This document shows, piece by piece, positions 1 through 8,631 of a stretch of DNA of 46,112 nt. The stretch's first letter is position 1; each line of letters opens with the position of its first letter. The position numbers were made by a program, and so were the translations under genes. The DNA is taken from the NCBI GenBank assembly GCA_024762935.1, contig JANTGK010000006.1:1-46112 (forward strand), read 5' to 3'. Origin of the DNA: Candidatus Peregrinibacteria bacterium. GTDB taxonomy: Bacteria > Patescibacteriota > Gracilibacteria > CAIRYL01 > GCA-016699755. The notes under the pieces are model-generated. The model was not told the origin of the DNA. It searched no databases and saw only the letters and a program-made list of their open reading frames with translations.

Positions 1-96
1 TAATTTGTAATTTGTAATTTGTAATTTGTAATTTGTAATTTGTAATTTGTAATTTGTAATTTGTAATTTGTAATTTGTAATTTGTAATTTGTAATT
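1..96. repeat. Heptanucleotide tandem repeat (TAATTTG)n, left end
   Basis: About 13.7 perfect copies of the 7-bp unit TAATTTG run from the first base to the sequence gtaattcttcc. The same unit in the same orientation closes the window on the right. Perfect short repeats of this kind stop short-read assemblers, so the array probably continues past the contig end. Heptamer tandem repeats (STRR) are known from cyanobacteria; any role here is unknown. Confidence 0.97.
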
Positions 97-134
97 CTTC
101 CCCACTCCCTCTTCCATATTTTACCAACAAAGAG

Positions 135-140
135 TATAAT
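135..140 (+). promoter_or_regulatory. -10 box TATAAT of the DUF4010 gene
   Basis: A perfect TATAAT ends only 3 nt before the ATG at 144. Initiation about 7 nt downstream would give a leaderless message, or would favour the in-frame ATG at 165. The -35 region (near TTCCAT) is weak. No Shine-Dalgarno is visible. Confidence 0.5.
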
Positions 141-143
141 AGA

Positions 144-1457
144 ATGAAAATTACACCCAAAATTATGGAAGATTTTTCTTCACCTCTCATCTCTCTTCTC
201 ACTGCTGCTGGACTTGCAGGACTTATTGGACTCGAAAGAGAAATGCGAGTACAGAATGAAGAACCCGATGGAAGTAATCTTGGAGGGCTTCGAACATATT
301 CCATGATGGGAGCCTTAGGATTTTTGGCATCATTTATGTCAATAAAATTTGAAATCTCATGGTTTCTTCCACTTATTTTTATAGGTTCTTTTATGTTCCT
401 CTTTATATCTCATACTCTCGTTGCTATTTTTCAAAGGCAATTTGGAATCACTTCTCAACTCTCACTTATTGCTAGTTTTCTCGTTGGAATCCTTATTGCT
501 TTCGACCTTCTCTACCTTGCTATTGCCGTTAGTGTTCTCTTTACCGGTCTTCTCGTTCTGAAAATTGGTCTTCATAGTATTGCTAAAAAAATAAACAGAG
601 AAGAACTTCTCGCCATCTTAAAGTTTTTTATCTTTTCTGCGATTATTCTTCCTCTTTTACCGGCACACTGGATAGATCCATTTGAGTTCTTTGATTGGCG
701 ACCGCAAACAATATGGCTCATGGTCATATTGGTAGCCTCTATTCGATTTGTTGGATATTTTCTCTCAAAATTTTTCAGTAGTGAAAAAAGTATTCTCTTT
801 TCTGGAATCGTTGGAGGATTTGTCTCATCTACAGCTCTGACCATGGGGATTTCTCAGCAATCGGAGGGAAAAAGGCGAGTAATACTTTTCCTGATTCCGA
901 TTCTTCTTGCTTCCGCACTCATGTTCTTCCGTGTGATTCTTGAAGTATCACTTACAACAGGAAGAGAAAGAGATTTACTGCTTACAATCGTCCCCATTTT
1001 AGGTACTGCCGGACTTGCTTTTGTCATTGTCGCACTGGGACTCCTCATTAAACGTGCTCATGATATTAAAGGAAAGAGTGACATCAAAACATCAATTGAA
1101 ATCGATCAGCCACTCCAAATGAAGTCTGCCATTTCCTTTGGCATATTCTTCCTCGTCATTTTTCTCCTCTCAGATAAAATTGCTGAATTTTTTAGTGATT
1201 CTGGGCTCCTTTTTGCTGGTGCGGTAGCAGGACTTACTGATGTCGATGCCATCACACTTGCCATGGCAAACCTCCAAAAAAGCGGAGAAATCAGTACAAA
1301 TCTCGCATCTCAGGTAATACTTCTCGCGGTCATGGTTAATACACTCGTTAAAGCAGGGATTGTATTTCTCTTCGGATCAAAAAAACTCTTTCAAGCAGTA
1401 CTTCTCTCTGTTATCGGTATCATAACTCTTGGAGCAGGTTTGTATTTTCTCCTTTAA
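144..1457 (+). CDS. MgtC/SapB-DUF4010 family integral membrane protein
   Basis: This is a 437-aa polytopic inner-membrane protein. The N-terminal ~150 residues match the MgtC/SapB pattern: a hydrophobic helix, then GLIGLERE with charged residues and LGGLRTY, then further transmembrane helices. The C-terminal ~250 residues form a second hydrophobic block typical of DUF4010, including AGLTDVDAITLAMA near residue 368. MgtC proteins are linked to magnesium homeostasis and survival in Mg-poor conditions, but the MgtC-DUF4010 fusion has no settled substrate. The ATG at 144 is used, although a perfect -10 box lies just upstream and the ATG at 165 (residue 8) is possible. The gene stands alone and is convergent with the next one. 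Family assignment is firm; function is uncertain. Confidence 0.85.
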   Translation: MKITPKIMEDFSSPLISLLTAAGLAGLIGLEREMRVQNEEPDGSNLGGLRTYSMMGALGFLASFMSIKFEISWFLPLIFIGSFMFLFISHTLVAIFQRQFGITSQLSLIASFLVGILIAFDLLYLAIAVSVLFTGLLVLKIGLHSIAKKINREELLAILKFFIFSAIILPLLPAHWIDPFEFFDWRPQTIWLMVILVASIRFVGYFLSKFFSSEKSILFSGIVGGFVSSTALTMGISQQSEGKRRVILFLIPILLASALMFFRVILEVSLTTGRERDLLLTIVPILGTAGLAFVIVALGLLIKRAHDIKGKSDIKTSIEIDQPLQMKSAISFGIFFLVIFLLSDKIAEFFSDSGLLFAGAVAGLTDVDAITLAMANLQKSGEISTNLASQVILLAVMVNTLVKAGIVFLFGSKKLFQAVLLSVIGIITLGAGLYFLL

Positions 1458-1464
1458 ACTTTCC

Positions 1465-2340
1465 TTAGGCTGCTAAAGTAGCTTCCTTGAAGAAGTGATC
1501 GCCCAAAGAGTTTTCCTGTAAATCTTGCCGAGTCCCAAGAATTCGCTTAATAATATTCGGATGTGCCAATGTAGCAGCCCCCTTATCTATTGATTCTGAG
1601 GCTTTTTTCATACCAAAAAGGTCTGTCCAAGCTTTCAGAGAATTTTTACCAGAATAAATTCCAGACTTAAAAACAGAATCAATCATCATCCCTGCTGCAT
1701 TTCCTGCATAATACCCGGTGAATGCTTCACCCAAACTATTTCGTGCACTACTCGCCAAATTTGCCGAAGCCTGCTGGGCTTTTTTCCACCCAAAAATTCC
1801 CGCTATACCAGAAAGTGCAGAGGCAACGCCTTTTCCCGTTGCAGCAACAATATTTAGAGGTGCTGATGCAAGCCGTAATGCATCATGGGGAATGTGTACA
1901 GCTGAATGTGCAGCTCCAATAGCCGCATCAAGCGAAGCTGCTCCAATAGGAGCTGCAGCAATCTTTATAGGAGAAACAATACCAAAATTTGCTGCTTTTC
2001 CGGAGCCCCACCCGATCGTCTTCATTGCCGATCCAGCACCACGTTCTACACGGTTTTTAATAGCACCACCAAGACTCGGTATTGCTGTACCTGCTGCCCA
2101 TTTACTGAGACCATAAGCCGTATCAGCTGCAAGAGTCGTTGGTACTGCCAAAAGCTTAGGAGACTGTCTAAGTCCCTGAGTTCCTTCAAGCAGCTTCCCC
2201 GTAAGGGGAAAGTATTCAGGAATTCCTTCATTTGTCCTACTCTGTTGCGGAGAAGAGGAGTCTGGAATACTATTAAATACTGGTCTCCGCTCAAAGAGCG
2301 ATACCTTTTTACCCTGATGACGCGTATAAAGCATATTCAT
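1465..2340 (-). CDS. Hypothetical protein, Ala/Gly-rich, N-terminal SLFE motif
   Basis: I do not recognise this 291-aa protein. The middle (about residues 70-230) is rich in Ala, Gly and Ser with long amphipathic or weakly hydrophobic stretches such as KIAAAPIGAASLDAAIGAAH, which could associate with membranes or form helical hairpins. There is no cleavable signal peptide. The N-terminus contains KVSLFERRPVFNS, which resembles the start of the two giant proteins of this window (TWLFQ, then R.(M/I).F). It lies downstream of the 650-aa gene on the same strand but is separated by REP-like hairpins and a terminator-like stem, so it is probably expressed separately. The start is the ATG at 2340; a second ATG lies two codons in. 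Confidence 0.7.
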   Translation of the reverse strand: MNMLYTRHQGKKVSLFERRPVFNSIPDSSSPQQSRTNEGIPEYFPLTGKLLEGTQGLRQSPKLLAVPTTLAADTAYGLSKWAAGTAIPSLGGAIKNRVERGAGSAMKTIGWGSGKAANFGIVSPIKIAAAPIGAASLDAAIGAAHSAVHIPHDALRLASAPLNIVAATGKGVASALSGIAGIFGWKKAQQASANLASSARNSLGEAFTGYYAGNAAGMMIDSVFKSGIYSGKNSLKAWTDLFGMKKASESIDKGAATLAHPNIIKRILGTRQDLQENSLGDHFFKEATLAA

Positions 2341-2446
2341 AATAATATATTATACAATATTTATAACTTTAATAAAAGTCAATTTTGAAAACAGTATATC
2401 TTTCCAAAAAAGGTACTCCACTGCATCTATCCCCCTCTTTAAAATT

Positions 2447-2562
2447 GCGAAGCATCCTTTTCATCCCCCTCTTTTTCAAAGAGGGGACAGGGGAGATTTT
2501 ATTAAACCATCGCGAAGCATCCTACTCTTCCCCCTCTTGGGTTAAGAGGGGGAGTAAGGGGG
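2447..2562. repeat. Two tandem REP-like palindromic units
   Basis: Two copies of a ~65-bp unit each begin with GCGAAGCATCCT (2447-2458 and 2512-2523) and continue into a perfect 9-bp hairpin. The stems are CCCCTCTTT/AAAGAGGGG (2466-2474/2478-2486) and CCCCCTCTT/AAGAGGGGG (2530-2538/2544-2552). Each is followed by a short G-run. Head-to-tail G/C-rich hairpins in intergenic DNA are the layout of REP/BIME elements, which are moved by RAYT transposases; a RAYT gene lies 6 kb away. The ORF-track entry 2385-2663 is just this repeat read through. Confidence 0.75.
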
Positions 2563-2626
2563 CGTTTTCGGTCAAAAACAACAAAAAAAACATTGCAACT
2601 ATCATTTTATATGTCTACCCCCAGGA

Positions 2627-2651
2627 TACTTCAGGGTTGCACCCTGAAGTA
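2627..2651. repeat. Perfect 11-bp inverted repeat, intergenic hairpin
   Basis: TACTTCAGGGT and ACCCTGAAGTA pair perfectly around a TGC loop. It sits between the REP-like units and the terminator. It lacks a proper T-run on either strand, so it is more likely another mobile palindromic repeat than a terminator. Confidence 0.6.
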
Positions 2652-2688
2652 CTACACTTTTAGATTAATCGTCAAACTATCAAAACCT

Positions 2689-2724
2689 GTAGGAAGTGAA
2701 GCAATTCACTTCCTACTTTTTTTT
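2689..2724. terminator. Strong intrinsic terminator, probably bidirectional
   Basis: A perfect 12-bp stem GTAGGAAGTGAA/TTCACTTCCTAC closes a GCAA tetraloop and is followed by eight T on the plus strand. On the minus strand the stem is followed by the poorer AGGTTTTG. The TAG stop codon of the 650-aa minus-strand gene (2713-2715) lies inside the stem, so terminating this operon is the likely job. Confidence 0.8.
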
Positions 2725-4665
2725 ACTAGTAACCGCCTTCCAGAGTGAAGCGAGAGAATTTGAATAATCCTCAATGTTTTTATCAATATATTCCATAATA
2801 AATTTATGAACCTTGTCATGAACCCAACTCAGCTCCCTTGTCCCATACTCCTTTACAATATCAGCATTAATATTTTTTGCACTAATGTCACCAGTATAAC
2901 GTAATGGCTTTTTTTCTTGCTCCTCTGGTTCCGCACCCTCTTCATTGCTCCCATTTCCATCACTCTCCGCACCCGATGCTGGATTATTCTCCGAAGGATT
3001 AAGAGTACCATTTACATCATGAGGGGCAGCATTTTGTCCTTCTTCAATCTTGTCGCCCCCTTCCAACTGGTTGACGACTTCCGAATTTGCCCCAGTCTCA
3101 GTCACCTTTGAAGAATCATCAATTTTATTTTTTTCAGCAATTCTTTTTTCTGCTATTTTTTTCTTTATAGACCTTTTCGTTGATTGATGAAGCTTTTTGT
3201 AAAAAAGGTCTTTATTTTTCATAATATATTCTATCACCTTCTCCTGAGACGCTCCCGTTAAAAGAGCAAGAAAACAATTCTGTCTCCGATTTCCCATTGC
3301 AGAATAATCTGAGTAACATTTATCTACAGGTACATTTTTATTGTATAGCCCTCTTTTCTGATCTTCAGTTAGGCCATCTGTTGATATATCCAAATCACGC
3401 AATGTAGTTTCAGTAACCTGTGACTGAAGATAATCAAAAAGAATTCCTTTCACCGCTTCATTTTCAAGAATTGCCTTTAAAAGCTCTTCTATATTAGAGA
3501 GATCTTTGAAATCTTTTTCTCTATTGCGTGTACCATTCCTTCCAGCAAAATATTTTCTTTCGTATGCTTCTCTTAAAATTTCCTGACCCTCTTCTGACAA
3601 CACATCTTTATCTGTGACCCCTATCATTTCCTCCTGCACTGTTTGTATTTCGAGATCACCTTTTATACTCGGAGGAACATCATTTGAATCAGTATCATCA
3701 AGAGTGTTTACTTCATTTTCATTCGAATCCTCCTCAAGCTTCTTCTCTTCTTCCTCTTCTTCCTCCTTCTTTTTATCTTCTTCCTTTTTAAGCTCCAATA
3801 GTCCTTCTGCAGCATCAAAGATCATCTCCATAATTTGCTCCTTTTTTAACTTCGGTCGGACATTCCGAACACGTCGGATAAACATATTTAAGTAGAGCCC
3901 CATTGTCTGTACGTCTGGTGGAGATGTTTCTGGCAAATTCATTCCAATATCTTTTGAAACAATTTTTCCAAGAAGAGGAATACTCCTCAGAAACCCTCGT
4001 GTATTTCCCACTACTTTTTTAATATTCGGATCTAAAAGATTTTTATCTACCGTTTTATCCCCATAACCCGGTATTTTTTGAAGCAGTTTCTCTGCTTTTT
4101 CATCTCCATCTTCAGCATCGTGAAAGAGCGCAATAATCTTTTCCATTTTTTTCGCTCGGTCTTCTCCAATACTCCTTTCTTTTTCCGAAGATTCTACCAT
4201 TTTCGAATCCCACCAACGCTTCATCTTCCTCCGCATAAAATCAAAAATACCCTCTTTATTTCCTCGTTCTGGTGAAGCATATTTTTTTCCTTTAAAAACA
4301 TCTTCATACTCATCTTTGCTAAACTGCATTTCCCGAACCTTGTTTCGCTGATTTTTTATGAGAATTGCATTTGCAGCCGCAAACCCGACAAAACTTCCCG
4401 GTACCACTACTTCAGTAAGTCCACCAGCCACAACACCTTTTGCAACACCTTTTAATCCATCATCAACTTGGTATTTACGCTCTGGCTCTGTCAAAAAAGC
4501 TGCTTCGTGGTGCGATATATAATTTCCAAGAATTGGTATACCAATTCCCAAACCACTCAGAGCAGATCGAACTCCTTCTGAAACTCCATTAACCCCGGAA
4601 ACTGGGAGTGAATCAATAGGAGTAACACTCTTATCAACAGCCCGGATTTGATCTACAAAGGACAT
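2713..4665 (-). CDS. Hypothetical charged protein with a Gly-rich membrane segment
   Basis: I do not recognise this 650-aa protein. Residues about 70-105 form a glycine-rich hydrophobic segment (GVVAGGLTEVVVPGSFVGFA) that could insert in a membrane. The rest is highly charged, with an acidic/lysine coiled-coil-like tract near residue 300 (KKKEEEEEEEKKLEED) and a disordered Asn/Gly/Glu-rich tract near residues 520-590. It starts only 3 nt after the stop of the 1255-aa gene, so the two are surely co-transcribed and probably functionally linked. The stop codon is embedded in the terminator hairpin. The start is the ATG at 4665. A structural or scaffold role with the upstream giant protein is only a guess. 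Confidence 0.75.
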   Translation of the reverse strand: MSFVDQIRAVDKSVTPIDSLPVSGVNGVSEGVRSALSGLGIGIPILGNYISHHEAAFLTEPERKYQVDDGLKGVAKGVVAGGLTEVVVPGSFVGFAAANAILIKNQRNKVREMQFSKDEYEDVFKGKKYASPERGNKEGIFDFMRRKMKRWWDSKMVESSEKERSIGEDRAKKMEKIIALFHDAEDGDEKAEKLLQKIPGYGDKTVDKNLLDPNIKKVVGNTRGFLRSIPLLGKIVSKDIGMNLPETSPPDVQTMGLYLNMFIRRVRNVRPKLKKEQIMEMIFDAAEGLLELKKEEDKKKEEEEEEEKKLEEDSNENEVNTLDDTDSNDVPPSIKGDLEIQTVQEEMIGVTDKDVLSEEGQEILREAYERKYFAGRNGTRNREKDFKDLSNIEELLKAILENEAVKGILFDYLQSQVTETTLRDLDISTDGLTEDQKRGLYNKNVPVDKCYSDYSAMGNRRQNCFLALLTGASQEKVIEYIMKNKDLFYKKLHQSTKRSIKKKIAEKRIAEKNKIDDSSKVTETGANSEVVNQLEGGDKIEEGQNAAPHDVNGTLNPSENNPASGAESDGNGSNEEGAEPEEQEKKPLRYTGDISAKNINADIVKEYGTRELSWVHDKVHKFIMEYIDKNIEDYSNSLASLWKAVTSKKK

Positions 4666-4668
4666 ATT

Positions 4669-7600
4669 TTATGAATCGGGTTCTTGGGGTTTAAGATTGT
4701 ATAAATACAAAGAAGTCATAATAAGATATTCCAACTTCATAGCAACACTCTTTTCAGAGTCAAGTGGGGGAGTAATATGCGAGAGAAAATCCTTTGGGTC
4801 TGGATAATCTGTACCATAGAATAAGTTAATATACCATGGGAGAAGATTTGGGTCAACGAGTGTTCCATACATATCTTTTGCCATTGTTTGAATATCATTT
4901 GCATCGGCACTTATGAGTCTCTGTAAGTTTTTATCTCCTTCTGTAAAAAACTGCTTCATAAAATCGCGAGATGACTTCAGTAGAGCAGTTTTGTCGGTTA
5001 TTGAAAGTCGATCAACATTTGACAGTGTGACTTTACTCGCAACAGCATCAAACAATTCCCCAACTTGAGATTTAATACTTCCACGTGTCCAAGGGATATC
5101 AATACTACTGTTTCCACTAGTATTAATAGCAGTATTTAAATGTGTTGTGGCATGAATAGCATTCAAGAGTATTTCTGTTTGTTTGAGTGAAGTTTTGTTT
5201 ATCGGTACTCCCTTCATGCTCTGTAACTGAGCACTCCAATGTGTAAGAGCATCAGTTCCAGCGGTGCCTGTTCCATGTTCTCCAACAAGCCACCAGTGAT
5301 TCCCTGGATCGACTATATCAATCATATTTGCGGGAATGAATCCGGCAATTCCACTCACCGCATCAGATCCTTCAAGAGCCACATTACTAATTGATACACC
5401 AGCATTGCGAAGCTTCGCCAGTATAACAGCAGCACCAAACATATCGTTCAGAAATATATCTTTGAGCTCTCGAGCTGAGACCTTCTCTCCAAGCTGAAAT
5501 TGATCTGAAGCATCTCGCCCCTGATTAACAGCCTTCTCAAAAGGGGAGTTTCCAGGAGGAGTCGTAGACTGAGTAAGGACATGTAAAAAATGAGCATAAT
5601 CTTCATCACGGAGGAGTCCATATGCCTCAATAATATCAGTTTTTACTGGTTTGAGAGCCTTTTCAAGATCTTGCGCATCAGCAATAGGAATATCTTTTGT
5701 TTCTACATTCAAAGCCACATCAAGAACTCCTGTTAATTCTTTTTTTACAACATCATCTGGAGCAGCTTCGAGAATCTTTTTCATTGCCTCTACGGTCAAA
5801 GCAGCAGAAAGAGTATTCCAAAAAGGAATATATGGTCGATCCACCTTTCCATCATTATCCCTATCTAGAATAGCCTTCATCTTGTCTCGTATATTTCCGA
5901 TTTGCAATGATGACATCTTTACTTTCTCTGTAGCAGCAGAAAAATGAGAGGGGAGATTTTTTAAATCGGTTGATTGGAACAAATTCAGCAAATCAGAAAG
6001 GCCGTTGACTGTTGTTTCAATAATCCATCCTCCAGCCGTAAATGGAGCTGCATACAACACTTTAGTGCCATTTTTTGCTGTCTCAATCGTCACATGGTTG
6101 TTGTCCAGAAAGAGAGTAAGTTTCCCCTTTGTCCACTCATATCTATTCACAACACCATCTTTTGCCCCCTTCAGAAAATCAAGTATTGTTTGACCCACTT
6201 CAGGCCCATAGACGGTAAAGAGTTTTACAGTAAATGCTTCTCCCTCTTTTAGCGATTGTATTCCAAGAGGCACTAATGTGTCCTTCAAAGCTTCCCATTG
6301 TTCTTTTGTGAAGACAGCGACATGATCATACAGACCCTGGGCCCGTTCGTTACTCTCTTTTTGCTCTTGTTCTGTTTGAATATATCGAAGCATATCTGAA
6401 AATGACACCTTTGACGCATCTTTCTCAAGAGAATCAGCAACGGTTCCAATCAATCTTCGAAAATATTCCCTACTCGTGAGCAGGTCTGGATTATCTTTCG
6501 TCATGTGTTCTCTCCAGTATGCATTTTTATATGTAAGGCGTAAAAACCCCATTGCAATAATAGGGATTTCATAATCCTGAACACCAGCAACATAAATATC
6601 GCTTAACCCACTTGGGGCACCATCCATAAGAGCATCATAAGACCCTTCCAGTGTTCCTGAATTTTTATGTTGGTACTTCTGTTCCCAATCAAGAAGATTC
6701 TCAGCAGAAATATCATGCATTTTTAGTCCAACAGTTACTCGATGAGCGTGTTCCTGAGCAAATTTTTCAAATTGACCTGTAACACCAAGATGCTCCCTCC
6801 TCTTATCAATCATATTCCACTCAACCCCCACAGAGGTTCCTGAATGCTGCTTTTCCATCGATTGAAGAATTTTTTCTAAAGCACCTTCGTTCCCAGTAGC
6901 TTTTTTATACACTTCATTTCCTGCAAAAAGCATTGCCCCCCATCGAGCTGCTTTTCCCCAGTTATTATCAGCCACGAGTGTCTTATATAGTCCATAAACG
7001 ACAATACCAGCCATAACCATATTTTTTGGTTCATCAATATCTGTAATCATGTCACTCAGGGCATCAAACCCCATATCTAAATAATTCTTCGGATATTCAT
7101 AATCCTCACTCTGTAATTTTGCCTTTTTATCATTTTCCATCTGACGTCCTCTTGACTGAATATATTGAGCCAGTTTCTCAAAAAATCCACCATCCTGTAG
7201 TTCCACAAGATTCATCTTCCTCTTTGCATCAAGAGTGTATTTTAAAAAACTATCATCTGCACCCACAGGGACAACACCCGCTTTCATACCCACAAGCATA
7301 CCTTGTGCCACATTTGGTGGTGCGTATGTAAGCCAAAATGAATCTGCGGTAGCGTTGATATCAAGCCCAGTTTTTTCTGTAAATTCTTGTCGCTCCTTTA
7401 GTTCCCTCTGATCCTTTTCCGTTTCATCATCAATAACGAGCTTATCCATAAGGTGAGCCTTTTTATATTGCAGAAGAAGGGCAGAGGGTTTGATTGAACC
7501 AGGATTCTTCTCTAGGTCTTCAAAAGAAATGGTCTCATTCACAAGGGAATATATAAGAGCAAACATTTGTTCATTGGTAAATGAGACGCCCTGTTTTGCC

Positions 7601-8436
7601 TCTAGCTCCTGAATTTTTTGATACGCATACGAAACAAAATTATTTGCCAAATTTTTTCTGCGCTGAACATTAGCCACCCTATCAAGAGCTCCAGTTGATT
7701 GTGATATAGCAGATAATCTCTCCTGGGCATAATCATCAATTTTTTTATTTGCCCACTCTTGAAAACTTTTCTCAAGCAATGCTTTTTTTTTCATCTCCTT
7801 TGCAAGAGGTTGAATAGCATTCAAATAGTCTACCATATTGGTAATTTCAGTATTTATCTGATCATCTTGCAAAGGAGTGATGAGAGAATTGTTTTTTTGA
7901 AGGGAACGCGCCTGAGTGATGTAGTTTTGAATCTCAGTGACAGCTCGCTCAATGTCAGCAGCATTATTAAGATTTGGTGGAATGGGAACGGGCGTTCTCA
8001 ATTGATACGGTGATGATAAAGGCTGAGCAGGAACAAAAAGTTGTTGTGTTACTGCGAATGCAAAGAGCGAAGGAACATTAGGAAAACGTTTCGAAATATC
8101 AGTAATAGCAGTATTAATATCTTCCGTGAGATTTTTAATTTTTTCTTGAATATTCACCGTTTGTTTTTTTTGAAGTGCCTGAAATTCTTGTTGAAAACTC
8201 GGATCTTGCGTACGAAAATAGAGAATATTCTTATTCTGTGATGGAATTATTCTTCCATTCTTCAATGAAGGCTCATTCATCTTCTCTTGAAGGAACTTCG
8301 AAAGACGAACACCTCCATCACCAAGTTCAGGATTTGAAGCAATGTTCATCCTCTCTGGTCCACTATTATAAAAACACATTCTCTCCCGCCACACGCTCCC
8401 TGCTCTTTGCCGCTGAAAAAGCCACGTTTTTTGCAC
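4669..8436 (-). CDS. Giant hypothetical protein (1255 aa) with WLFQ N-terminus and EF-hand-like loop
   Basis: I do not recognise the family. The protein is mainly helical with coiled-coil-like stretches in the first ~400 residues. One or two hydrophobic segments lie near residues 470-510 (MVMAGIVVYGLYKTLV). A calcium-loop-like DRDNDGKVD sits near residue 856. There is no signal peptide. The N-terminus KTWLFQ is also found in the 1205-aa protein at the other end of the window. The track start is a GTG at 8436; ATGs lie at residues 20 (8379) and 30 (8349). The shared WLFQ motif is an argument for the GTG. It heads an operon with the 650-aa gene (3-nt gap). Length and lack of recognisable domains suggest a lineage-specific structural protein. 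Confidence 0.75.
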   Translation of the reverse strand: MQKTWLFQRQRAGSVWRERMCFYNSGPERMNIASNPELGDGGVRLSKFLQEKMNEPSLKNGRIIPSQNKNILYFRTQDPSFQQEFQALQKKQTVNIQEKIKNLTEDINTAITDISKRFPNVPSLFAFAVTQQLFVPAQPLSSPYQLRTPVPIPPNLNNAADIERAVTEIQNYITQARSLQKNNSLITPLQDDQINTEITNMVDYLNAIQPLAKEMKKKALLEKSFQEWANKKIDDYAQERLSAISQSTGALDRVANVQRRKNLANNFVSYAYQKIQELEAKQGVSFTNEQMFALIYSLVNETISFEDLEKNPGSIKPSALLLQYKKAHLMDKLVIDDETEKDQRELKERQEFTEKTGLDINATADSFWLTYAPPNVAQGMLVGMKAGVVPVGADDSFLKYTLDAKRKMNLVELQDGGFFEKLAQYIQSRGRQMENDKKAKLQSEDYEYPKNYLDMGFDALSDMITDIDEPKNMVMAGIVVYGLYKTLVADNNWGKAARWGAMLFAGNEVYKKATGNEGALEKILQSMEKQHSGTSVGVEWNMIDKRREHLGVTGQFEKFAQEHAHRVTVGLKMHDISAENLLDWEQKYQHKNSGTLEGSYDALMDGAPSGLSDIYVAGVQDYEIPIIAMGFLRLTYKNAYWREHMTKDNPDLLTSREYFRRLIGTVADSLEKDASKVSFSDMLRYIQTEQEQKESNERAQGLYDHVAVFTKEQWEALKDTLVPLGIQSLKEGEAFTVKLFTVYGPEVGQTILDFLKGAKDGVVNRYEWTKGKLTLFLDNNHVTIETAKNGTKVLYAAPFTAGGWIIETTVNGLSDLLNLFQSTDLKNLPSHFSAATEKVKMSSLQIGNIRDKMKAILDRDNDGKVDRPYIPFWNTLSAALTVEAMKKILEAAPDDVVKKELTGVLDVALNVETKDIPIADAQDLEKALKPVKTDIIEAYGLLRDEDYAHFLHVLTQSTTPPGNSPFEKAVNQGRDASDQFQLGEKVSARELKDIFLNDMFGAAVILAKLRNAGVSISNVALEGSDAVSGIAGFIPANMIDIVDPGNHWWLVGEHGTGTAGTDALTHWSAQLQSMKGVPINKTSLKQTEILLNAIHATTHLNTAINTSGNSSIDIPWTRGSIKSQVGELFDAVASKVTLSNVDRLSITDKTALLKSSRDFMKQFFTEGDKNLQRLISADANDIQTMAKDMYGTLVDPNLLPWYINLFYGTDYPDPKDFLSHITPPLDSEKSVAMKLEYLIMTSLYLYNLKPQEPDS

Positions 8437-8530
8437 TTTTATTTTTTACATAAGATTATCTATTTATTATGCCCTTTTTTCGCTTATTTTTCAAGATAAA
8501 ACCATATTATCCAACACCCCGTACCTTCCC

Positions 8531-8558
8531 AAAAAAGGGGTCAGACACCTTTTTTTTA
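8531..8558. repeat. RAYT-linked palindrome with GGGGTCAGACACC core
   Basis: AAAAAAGG/CCTTTTTT arms flank the core GGTCAGACA about 75 bp upstream of the RAYT gene. Motifs of the GGGGTCAGAC(A/C)CC type recur beside Y1 transposase genes in many bacteria, so this is probably the substrate repeat of the neighbouring transposase. It also resembles a bidirectional terminator. Confidence 0.6.
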
Positions 8559-8593
8559 AAATTCACTTGTATTTCCCTTTATAAAGTCATATT

Positions 8594-8622
8594 TTGATAC
8601 TCATATTTTATAATAATATTTA
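8594..8622 (+). promoter_or_regulatory. Candidate promoter of the RAYT gene
   Basis: TTGATA (8594-8599) is followed after 17 bp by TATTTA (8617-8622), 9 nt before the ATG. The -10 box is weak, but the -35 and spacing match better promoters in this window. A perfect TATAAT at 8609-8614 has no -35 partner. Confidence 0.35.
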
Positions 8623-8631
8623 ATATTCACT

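Noticed and set aside
1718-2388. Plus-strand ORFs of 132 and 160 aa
   Set aside because: Antisense shadows of the 291-aa minus-strand gene; low-complexity, Cys/Ser-rich translations.
2385-2663. 92-aa ORF on the plus strand
   Set aside because: It is translated from REP-like hairpins (repeated SPSxxKRG-type peptides) and has no independent coding signal.
3700-4230. tRNA-like TTCGAATCC strings
   Set aside because: They lie inside the 650-aa coding frame and lack acceptor, D and anticodon stems. I found no tRNA or rRNA in the window.
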